Shown here: positions 25,262 to 33,467 of the stretch, piece after piece
Numbering within the stretch: the first letter of the stretch is position 1
Layout: every line of letters begins with the position of its first letter
Assembly: GCF_001417815.1 (NCBI RefSeq)
Contig: NZ_BCFK01000044.1
Location: 1 to 33,467, forward strand
DNA: 33,467 nt
Direction: 5' to 3'
Source: Bifidobacterium aesculapii
Lineage (GTDB): Bacteria > Actinomycetota > Actinomycetes > Actinomycetales > Bifidobacteriaceae
The notes under the pieces: generated by a model
Told to the model about the DNA's origin: nothing
The model's database searches: none
The model's input: the letters and a program-made list of their open reading frames with translations, nothing else
Translations under genes and position numbers: made by a program

Positions 25262-27460
25262 TCAGCGCACGGTGCGCGTGACGAGGATGGCGTTGCGCGC
25301 GAGCGTGACCGTCGCGCAGTGCGCCGGTGCGGCGGGCGCGTCCGCCACGGGCGCCGCGCACCGGTGGGCGATGATGGTCTCGCCGTCGACGCCGGTGAGG
25401 GTGACGGGGCACGCGCTTCGGTTGAGGTAGAAATCGAAGCGCACGGTCCGGTCCTCGTTGTCGCGCACGGTATGCAGGACGCGCGGGTCGTCGCCGTCGG
25501 CGGGCACGACCGCGGCAGGTGTCTCCGCCGCGTCGGCGTCATCGTCCGCGTCGCCCGTCGCGGGCATGACACACACACCGTCCACCTTCGTGAACAGGGT
25601 ACGGGCGAGTCGTGCGATGTCGTGGCGGTCGAGGTCGCAGCCCACGTAGATGGCCTCACCGGCACCCCACGGGTGACGGGTGACGGCGGGCGTGCCGGCG
25701 AGTTCCCAATCTTCGGCCGCGTCGCCTTCATAGGTCGCGACGACGGTCGTGTCGGGCGCGACCGCGGTGACGTCGGTCTGCCACAGGCGGGTGCGCATCC
25801 CGTTCGACAAGGCGATCTCGCCCGGTTCGCCTTCGGCCTGGGCGCCGAGGATGTTGAATTCCTCGCCGCGCACGCCGATCATGCCGCGAAGGAGGCCCTC
25901 GCCGGCACCAGGGTAACCGCCGAGGCCCGCGTGGAAGCGTTCGTCGATAATGCCGGTCGCGTAGTCGATGGCCACGGTGCCGCCGGCGCGCGCGAACCCA
26001 TCGAGCCGACGGACGTCCTCGTCGGACAAGGCGAGCACGTTCGGCAGGATGACGGTGTCGTAGCCGGTCCAATCATGGGCGAGCGGGACCACGTCGGCGC
26101 GGGTCCCCGCGTCGAGAAGCGCGCGGTACCAGTCGCGCACGGCGTGCCAATGGTCGAGCCTCATGCTGGGAAGCGTCTCGGAGCGCGTGGCCCATTCGCT
26201 TTCCGCGCTGAACAGGACGGCCGTGCCGCGACGGCGCAACGTGGTGCCCTGCACGCCCGCGCGGGAGAGCGTCTCCAACGCCTTCCCGAGCTCGCACACG
26301 CCACGGAACACCTTCGAGTCGGCGCCCGCATGGGGGACCATCGCGGAGTGGAACGCCTCGGCGCCGGAGGTGGACTGCCGCCATTGGAAGAAGTTGATGG
26401 CGTCCGCGCCTATGGCCACGTGCGCGAGGGAGTCGCGCAGGAGCTCGCCGTTGCGTTTGCGTGAGTTGAGCGGCTTCCACTGGACCGCGGACGTGGAGTG
26501 TTCCATCACATACCAGGGGTGGTCCGCGGCGAGCGACGCCACGAGCGCATCCGAGCAGGCGAGCTCGTCCAGATGGGATTCGCCCTCGTGGAAGTAGTGG
26601 TCGTTGGACACGAAATCCACCTCGGGCGCCCACTGCGCGTAGTCCATGCAGCACTGGTCCGTGGACACCATGAAGTTCGTGGTGAACGGTTTGCCGGGGC
26701 AGATCTCCTCGATCGCATCGCGCTCCGCCTTGTAGAAGTCGAGGAGCATGTCGTTGCCGAAGCGCTCGAAGTCGAGCTGCTGCGGCGGGTTGACCATCGA
26801 ATCGCCGCCCATGTGCCGCGGCAGCATCACCTCTTGGAAGGAGTTCACATGCTGGGACCAGAACGCCGTGCCCCACGCCTCGTTCAACGCGTCAATCGTG
26901 CCGTACTTCGCCTCGCACCACGCGCGGAACGCCTCGAGGGCGGTGTCCGAATAGTCGTAGCGGTTGTTCCACCCGTACTCGTTGCCCATATGCCACGCGG
27001 TCACATACGGGTTGTCCTTGTAGTGTTCGGCGAGCCGGCGGCACAGGCGCAGCGCGAACCGCTTGAACACCGGACTGGTGGGACGCCACGACTGGCGTGA
27101 CCCCGCGTTGACGACATGGCCGTATTTGTCCACCGGGAGCACTTCCGGATGGTTCTCGTACAGCCACATCGGTGCGGATGCGGTAGCCGACGCCAAATCC
27201 ACGGCGATGCCCGCACGGCCGAGCCGGTCGATCACGGAATCCAACCAGTCGAAGGTGAACTCGCCCTCACGCGGCTCGATACGGTCCCAGCTGAAGATCG
27301 CCAGCGCGACCGTGTTCACGCGCGCCTCGCGCATCAGACGGATGTCCTCGGCCACCACCTCGTCCGGCCACTGGTCCGGATTGTAGTCGCCGCCGAACGC
27401 GATGCCGCGTCCGTCCGCCGTCAGCAGGGACGGCCAACGAAAAGCCCTGCGGCCAGTCAT
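25262..27460 (-). CDS. galG: GH42 beta-galactosidase, intracellular
   Basis: Hydrolyses beta-galactosides, probably galacto-oligosaccharides released by GalA and imported by GalCDE. The 732-residue protein has the GH42 TIM barrel from the start ([10 protein letters not shown], 23-32), acid/base Glu161 in MGNEYG and nucleophile Glu320 in VMEHSTSAVQW, then the trimerisation-like and C-terminal beta domains. No signal peptide is present. An acidic Asp/Ala-rich insertion lies in the C-terminal region (near 627-650). The ATG at 27460 has AAGGAG eight bases upstream. It follows galE after 94 bases that include a hairpin. A second GH42 (31288-33364) is related but clearly diverged and broken. Confidence 0.94.
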   Translation of the reverse strand: MTGRRAFRWPSLLTADGRGIAFGGDYNPDQWPDEVVAEDIRLMREARVNTVALAIFSWDRIEPREGEFTFDWLDSVIDRLGRAGIAVDLASATASAPMWLYENHPEVLPVDKYGHVVNAGSRQSWRPTSPVFKRFALRLCRRLAEHYKDNPYVTAWHMGNEYGWNNRYDYSDTALEAFRAWCEAKYGTIDALNEAWGTAFWSQHVNSFQEVMLPRHMGGDSMVNPPQQLDFERFGNDMLLDFYKAERDAIEEICPGKPFTTNFMVSTDQCCMDYAQWAPEVDFVSNDHYFHEGESHLDELACSDALVASLAADHPWYVMEHSTSAVQWKPLNSRKRNGELLRDSLAHVAIGADAINFFQWRQSTSGAEAFHSAMVPHAGADSKVFRGVCELGKALETLSRAGVQGTTLRRRGTAVLFSAESEWATRSETLPSMRLDHWHAVRDWYRALLDAGTRADVVPLAHDWTGYDTVILPNVLALSDEDVRRLDGFARAGGTVAIDYATGIIDERFHAGLGGYPGAGEGLLRGMIGVRGEEFNILGAQAEGEPGEIALSNGMRTRLWQTDVTAVAPDTTVVATYEGDAAEDWELAGTPAVTRHPWGAGEAIYVGCDLDRHDIARLARTLFTKVDGVCVMPATGDADDDADAAETPAAVVPADGDDPRVLHTVRDNEDRTVRFDFYLNRSACPVTLTGVDGETIIAHRCAAPVADAPAAPAHCATVTLARNAILVTRTVR

Positions 27461-27519
27461 GATGATCACTCCTTGTCGATTGAATCGGTCTGTGCCGATG
27501 CGGTGTTTCCGGCGTTCCA

Positions 27520-27549
27520 CCGGGATCGGGTCCCGCCGCCCGATCCCGG
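27520..27549 (-). terminator. Hairpin between galE and galG
   Basis: CCGGGATCGGG and CCCGATCCCGG form a perfect 11-bp stem with an eight-base loop. An alternative TCCCGCC/GGCGGGA pairing (27531-27554) would exclude it. It may terminate part of the transcription, or protect the 3' end of the upstream message, rather than end the operon. Confidence 0.55.
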
Positions 27550-27554
27550 CGGGA

Positions 27555-28544
27555 TCACTCCTTGACGGCGCCGGCGGCCAAACCGGACTGCCAGTACTTC
27601 TGCAGGCAGAGGAACGCGATGACCAGGGGGATGATGGTGATCAGGGAGCCGGTGATCACGAGGTTCTGGATCGCCTGCCCGCCGGCCGTCGAGGCCTGGT
27701 CCTTCCACTGGTTCAGACCGATTGTGAGCGGGTACCAGTCCGCGTCCTTGAGCATGATCAACGGCAGGAAGTAGTTGTTCCACGTCGCCACGATGGCGAA
27801 CAGCGCGGTCGTCACGATGCCCGGAGCGAGTAGCGGCAACGAGATCTGGAAGAAGGTGCGGAACTCGCCGGCGCCGTCCACGCGGGCCGCCTCCAGCAGT
27901 TCATCCGGCACGGCCTGATCGGAGAAGATCCACATGAGATACAGGCCGAACGTGGAGACCAGTGACGGGATAATCATCGACCACGGGGTGTTGGTGAGAC
28001 CCACCTTCGCGAACAGCAGGAACTGCGGCACGGCGAGGGCGATGCCCGGCACGGAGATCGCGCCGATGATGATCGCGAAGCACAGGTTGCGGCCCGGGAA
28101 GCGGAATTTGGCGAGCGCGTATCCGCCCATGATGGCCAGCAGGGTCGCGCCGCCGGCGCCCACCACCACGTAGAGGATGGTGTTCACGAACCAGCGGCCG
28201 AAGATGCCGTCCTGGTAGGTGAACACGGTGACGATGTTGTCCCACAGGGCGAACGTGTGGCCGAAGCCGAGTCCGAAGGTCGACGTGAAGTCGGCCTGCG
28301 TCTTCGTCGCGTTGATCACCAGGTACACGAACGGGAACAGGCAGTACACCGCGAAGATCGCGCATACGATGGTCAGTCCGATGGACCGGGTGGGGTTCGC
28401 CGGGTTCGAGAATCCGGTTTTGGCTGCGCGTTTGCGCTCGGCGGCCTCGTCCCTCGCGACGCGCTTCTGACGCTCCTTCTCGGCTTTTTTGGCGGCTTTC
28501 TCCTGCGCCTTGAGTTCGGCGGGGGTCATTGTTGCTGCGCTCAC
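27555..28544 (-). CDS. galE: ABC sugar permease (MalG type)
   Basis: The second membrane subunit of the galacto-oligosaccharide importer. The 329-residue product has a long charged N-terminal region (about 10-45, Lys/Glu/Ala-rich, coiled-coil-like) before six predicted helices. The EAA loop that contacts the ATPase is at 218-237 (EAARVDGAGE, then ISLP). I chose the GTG at 28544 over the ATG at 28529: AAGGAG lies eight bases before the GTG, and it overlaps the galD stop as GTGA, which implies translational coupling. The symbol follows the bifidobacterial gal locus and is not UDP-galactose epimerase. No ATPase gene is in the window, as is usual for sugar importers that share one ATPase. Its last 31 residues match the partial permease at 33370-33467 at 30 positions. 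Confidence 0.9.
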   Translation of the reverse strand: MSAATMTPAELKAQEKAAKKAEKERQKRVARDEAAERKRAAKTGFSNPANPTRSIGLTIVCAIFAVYCLFPFVYLVINATKTQADFTSTFGLGFGHTFALWDNIVTVFTYQDGIFGRWFVNTILYVVVGAGGATLLAIMGGYALAKFRFPGRNLCFAIIIGAISVPGIALAVPQFLLFAKVGLTNTPWSMIIPSLVSTFGLYLMWIFSDQAVPDELLEAARVDGAGEFRTFFQISLPLLAPGIVTTALFAIVATWNNYFLPLIMLKDADWYPLTIGLNQWKDQASTAGGQAIQNLVITGSLITIIPLVIAFLCLQKYWQSGLAAGAVKE

Positions 28545-29500
28545 TTCATCTGCTCCTTCATGCTCCTGAGCTGCACCGCGTAGGCGATGGCCATCGTGAT
28601 CACGGCCATCGTGATGGCGAGGGCGGCTGCGTAATTGCTTTGGTTGCCGGAGAACGACAGGTTGTACGCGTACATGTTCGGCGTGTAGTACGTCGTGATC
28701 GCGTTGCCCGGCACCATGTTCTGCAGGATGGACGGCTCGTTGAACAACTGGAACGAACCGATGATCGAGAAGATCACCGTGATCGCGAGGGACCCGCGAA
28801 GCTCGGGCAGTTTGATGCGCTTGACGATCTGCCATTCGGAGGCGCCGTCGATTGACGCGGCCTCGTACAGGGAGTGCGGGATCGTGCTCAGGGAGCTGTA
28901 GAAGATCAGCATGTTGTAGCCGGTGAACTCCCACGTGTTGATGTTGCCGATCGCGGCGAGCAGCACGTCCGGGGCGAGCACGTCGAGATTCGTGCCGAAG
29001 AAGTCGTTGAACGATCCGACCAGACCGTATTTCGCGCCGTAGACGAAGCCCCAGATCATCGTGGAGACGACGGCCGGCACGGCGTACGGCAGGAACGTGG
29101 AGATGCGGAAGAACTTCGTGCCGTGCAGCTTCATCGAGTCCAGCGCCAGCGCCATGGCCGCGGCGAGGAACAGCATGATCGGCACCTGGACGATGGTGAA
29201 CAGGGCCACGCGCCACACGCTTGACCAGAACTGCTGGTCGACGAACAGGCGGGAGTAGTTCTCGAAGCCGACGAACTTGGTGCCGCCGATCATCTGCTTC
29301 TTGAAGAAGGAGATGAAGATGGCGTACACGATCGGGATGATGAACACGAACACGAACACGAGGGCGAACGGCCACATGAACTTCCAACCGCGCCAATCCG
29401 CCTTATGCTTGTTGATGCGCGCCTGCGCGGTGTGGCGCGAGGTCATTTCGGGAAGGAGCCCGGTCTGCGCCGATGCGGCTCCCAATGTCTGCTCTGACAT
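28541..29500 (-). CDS. galD: ABC sugar permease (MalF type)
   Basis: The first membrane subunit of the importer, 319 residues. A cytoplasmic N-terminus of about 40 residues is followed by a strongly hydrophobic helix (about 42-66), further helices, and the EAA loop at 213-232 (EAASIDGASE, then IKLP). The ATG at 29500 gives MSEQTLG; the open frame extends upstream, but that part looks unlike protein. The ribosome binding site is weak (GAAAG). It is separated from galC by 136 bases containing a strong hairpin, and its stop overlaps the galE start by four bases. Confidence 0.92.
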   Translation of the reverse strand: MSEQTLGAASAQTGLLPEMTSRHTAQARINKHKADWRGWKFMWPFALVFVFVFIIPIVYAIFISFFKKQMIGGTKFVGFENYSRLFVDQQFWSSVWRVALFTIVQVPIMLFLAAAMALALDSMKLHGTKFFRISTFLPYAVPAVVSTMIWGFVYGAKYGLVGSFNDFFGTNLDVLAPDVLLAAIGNINTWEFTGYNMLIFYSSLSTIPHSLYEAASIDGASEWQIVKRIKLPELRGSLAITVIFSIIGSFQLFNEPSILQNMVPGNAITTYYTPNMYAYNLSFSGNQSNYAAALAITMAVITMAIAYAVQLRSMKEQMK

Positions 29501-29582
29501 GATTGCTGTGTGCTTTCTGTATCGAATGGTTCCGCCGTCGAACGGCAAGACGGAGGTACGGACGGGACCCGCGGACATGACG

Positions 29583-29613
29583 GGGGTGGGGCGCCGGGTA
29601 GGCGCTCCACCCC
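29583..29613 (-). terminator. Hairpin between galC and galD
   Basis: A 13-bp stem (29583-29595 with 29601-29613; one A-C mismatch in the RNA) with a five-base loop. Such hairpins between binding-protein and permease genes commonly let the binding protein be made in excess; that role is inferred from position. Confidence 0.6.
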
Positions 29614-29636
29614 GGATGGCCATCGACCGCGGAAAA

Positions 29637-30986
29637 TCACTTCACGGTGACGGTGTAGCCCTGGTCCTCGCCCTGCTTGGCGAGCTTGTCGCCGTAGTTC
29701 TTGAGGGCCTGCTCGAGCGTGATCTCCTTGGTGTACGCCTTGGAGACCTCGTCGCCGTACGCGGACTGGGCGAACGGGTTGTACGGCAGGTACTGGAACT
29801 TCTCGGTCGGGCGCTGCGCGGCTTCGGAGAGCACTTCGTTCACGTTCTGGCCGCCGAAGTAGTCGTTGGTCTTCTTGTTGCCTTCGGTGGTGGGATCGGT
29901 GAAGGAATCGGACTGGAGAATCTTCTTCAGGGACGGGAAGGTGCCGGTGTCCGCCATCTCCTGGGCGCCGTCGCCGTGGGTCATGTACTCGACGAACTTG
30001 TAGGCCGCGGCCTGGTTCTTGGAGAGCTTGACGACGGAGAGCGCGGAGCCGCCGTCCTCGGCGGAGACCTCCTGGCCCTCCTCCCACTGCGGCAGCTGGG
30101 CCACGCGCCAGTTGCCGGCCTGGTCCGGGGCGCCGGACATCAGGTTGACAGGCATCCAGGCGCCGATGGTCAGCGAGGCGATGGTGCCGTCGTTGAGCTC
30201 ACGGTTCCAGTCATCGGACCAGTTCGGGGTCTTGGTGTCCACGAGGTCCTCGTCGATGAGCTTCTGCACGAACTGGATGTACTTCTTCATGCCCGCATCC
30301 TTGGTCATGTTGATGGTGATGTTCTCGCCATCGACCTTCCACGGCTGGGCGCCGGCCTGCCAGACCTGCGCGGTGAACGGCTGGTAGTCGTTCGAGGTGC
30401 CGGCGAGGTTGGTGATGTAGGAGCCGGTGGCGCGGATCTTCTTGGCCGCCTCGTAGTAGTCGTCCCACGTCTTGATGGATTCGCCGTCGACGCCGGCCTT
30501 GTCGAACACGGCCTTGTTGTAGAAGAACATCTCCGGGCCGGAGTCGATCGGCAGCGCGTACGGCTTGTTGTTGTACTGCAGCTTGTTCCACGGGCCGGCG
30601 GCGAAGTCGTCGGCGAGCTTGTCGGCGCCGAACTCGCTCAGGTCCACGAGCCCGTCGGTCACGGCGAACTGGGTGACGGTCGGGTCCTCGAGCATGACCA
30701 CGTCGGGTGCGCCGTTGCCGGCGGCGATCGCGTTGGACAGCGCGGTGGAGGTCTTCTCGGCGGTGCCGGTGTTGTTGAATTTGACGGTGATGCCGGGGTT
30801 CGCCTTCTCGAAGCCCTTGATGATGTCCTTCATCGAGTTGCCGGAGTCCCAGCCCCAGAACACGAGCTCGGCGTTGTCGGCATCGCCCTGGTTGGAGCTG
30901 TTGTCGCTGCCTCCACCGCAGGCCGCAAGTCCGACGAGCGTGGCGACGGCCGCCGTGGCCGCGATGACCTTCTTGATGTTGCGCAT
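29637..30986 (-). CDS. galC: ABC binding lipoprotein for galacto-oligosaccharides
   Basis: The binding lipoprotein of the galCDE importer, 449 residues. The signal peptide ends in the lipobox GLAAC with Cys23. Family segments include FYNKAVFDKAGVD and TWDDYYEAAKK. It is paralogous to the two lone binding proteins at 17858-20810 but less like them than they are like each other. The ATG at 30986 has AGGAGG eight bases upstream; the frame stays open to 31178, but that would lie in the operator region. It is the first gene of galCDEGR. Transcription is probably repressed by GalR through two palindromes at 31104-31147. The specific ligand is inferred from the neighbouring GH53 and GH42 enzymes. 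Confidence 0.92.
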   Translation of the reverse strand: MRNIKKVIAATAAVATLVGLAACGGGSDNSSNQGDADNAELVFWGWDSGNSMKDIIKGFEKANPGITVKFNNTGTAEKTSTALSNAIAAGNGAPDVVMLEDPTVTQFAVTDGLVDLSEFGADKLADDFAAGPWNKLQYNNKPYALPIDSGPEMFFYNKAVFDKAGVDGESIKTWDDYYEAAKKIRATGSYITNLAGTSNDYQPFTAQVWQAGAQPWKVDGENITINMTKDAGMKKYIQFVQKLIDEDLVDTKTPNWSDDWNRELNDGTIASLTIGAWMPVNLMSGAPDQAGNWRVAQLPQWEEGQEVSAEDGGSALSVVKLSKNQAAAYKFVEYMTHGDGAQEMADTGTFPSLKKILQSDSFTDPTTEGNKKTNDYFGGQNVNEVLSEAAQRPTEKFQYLPYNPFAQSAYGDEVSKAYTKEITLEQALKNYGDKLAKQGEDQGYTVTVK

Positions 30987-31103
30987 GATGTCTCCTCCTG
31001 AATCGTGGAGACCACTCCCACCCCAGGTTTCCACAACGAAGCCGGTTGGGCGGGTTCGGTTCCCGCGATCGCGTTTTCCTTTTCCTGTCGGGGTGTTTTC
31101 TTT

Positions 31104-31119
31104 GGTACACCCGTGTACC
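31104..31119 (-). promoter_or_regulatory. GalR-type operator at galC, downstream site
   Basis: GGTACACCCGTGTACC is a near-perfect 16-bp palindrome, extended by a T-A pair at the ends. It covers about +4 to +19 of the predicted galC transcript. Confidence 0.8.
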
Positions 31120-31129
31120 ATTACCTTTG

Positions 31130-31157
31130 ATGATACACCTGTGTATCTGAATGTCAA
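31130..31157 (-). promoter_or_regulatory. galC: galC promoter
   Basis: On the minus strand, consensus -35 TTGACA (31157-31152) is followed after 16 bases by -10 TATCAT (31135-31130). The start site would be near 31123, giving a leader of about 137 bases. A palindromic operator fills the spacer. Together with the operators and the hairpin at 31220-31255, this explains the 301-base gap before galC. Confidence 0.75.
31132..31147 (-). promoter_or_regulatory. GalR-type operator at galC, spacer site
   Basis: GATACACCTGTGTATC is a 16-bp palindrome with the same layout as the sites at 31104 and 23983. It lies within the -35/-10 spacer, 28 bases from the other galC site centre to centre, so the two would lie on nearly the same side of the helix. 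Confidence 0.8.
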
Positions 31158-31219
31158 ATACCGCGACACGCCCATCATCCCGATGATTCATCAGCCCCGA
31201 AGACCCCGCATACGGCAAA

Positions 31220-31255
31220 GGGCCCTTCGCCATCCACGAAGATGGCGAAGGGCCC
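31220..31255 (-). terminator. Terminator after the second GH42 gene
   Basis: A perfect 15-bp stem (GGGCCCTTCGCCATC and its complement) with a six-base loop, followed on the minus strand by TTTG. It begins 32 bases after the GH42 stop and insulates the upstream module from the galC promoter. Confidence 0.85.
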
Positions 31256-31287
31256 TACCGCACCCCGGCCGCACCGGGGCATCGCCG

Positions 31288-33467
<2,180 letters not shown>

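Overview
The window reads as chromosomal DNA of a Bifidobacterium-like actinobacterium. It has high GC, strong AAGGAG-type ribosome binding sites, the actinobacterial order dapB-dapA-RNase J, and a galactan locus whose gene order (binding protein, two permeases, GH42, LacI regulator, GH53) matches the galCDEGR-galA arrangement known from bifidobacteria. I saw no rRNA, tRNA, insertion sequence or CRISPR array. Genus is inferred from gene content, not from a marker gene.

Layout. 1-3.3 kb (minus strand): peptide deformylase, phosphoglucosamine mutase and a TSUP-family membrane protein. 3.6-5.2 kb: a plus-strand DUF559 nuclease-like gene of unusual composition, followed by a degenerate repeat block with 51-bp periodicity. 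5.2-15.4 kb (minus strand): aminopeptidase N, RNase J, dapA, dapB and a large SWIM/SNF2 helicase. 15.7-17.8 kb (plus strand): coaBC and coaX, two steps of coenzyme A synthesis. 17.9-33.5 kb (minus strand): a carbohydrate island.

The carbohydrate island has, in transcription order: the last 31 codons of an ABC permease; a GH42 beta-galactosidase broken by a frameshift; a terminator; galC, galD and galE (binding lipoprotein and two permeases); galG (intact GH42); galR (LacI family); galA (secreted GH53 endogalactanase with a wall-anchor-like tail); and two lone binding lipoproteins with no permeases. The working model is that GalA cuts beta-1,4-galactan outside the cell, GalC-GalDE import the oligosaccharides using an ATPase encoded elsewhere, and GalG hydrolyses them in the cytoplasm. 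GalR probably represses galC and galA through a shared 16-bp palindrome, seen twice at each promoter.

The points most worth a second look are the 51-bp repeat block (4640-4960), the frameshift at about 33141 in the second GH42, the paired operators at galC and galA, a different inverted operator pair at the lone binding-protein gene (20944-21012), the tandem copy of the permease-GH42 module that runs off the right edge, and the non-standard IAATG anchor in GalA.
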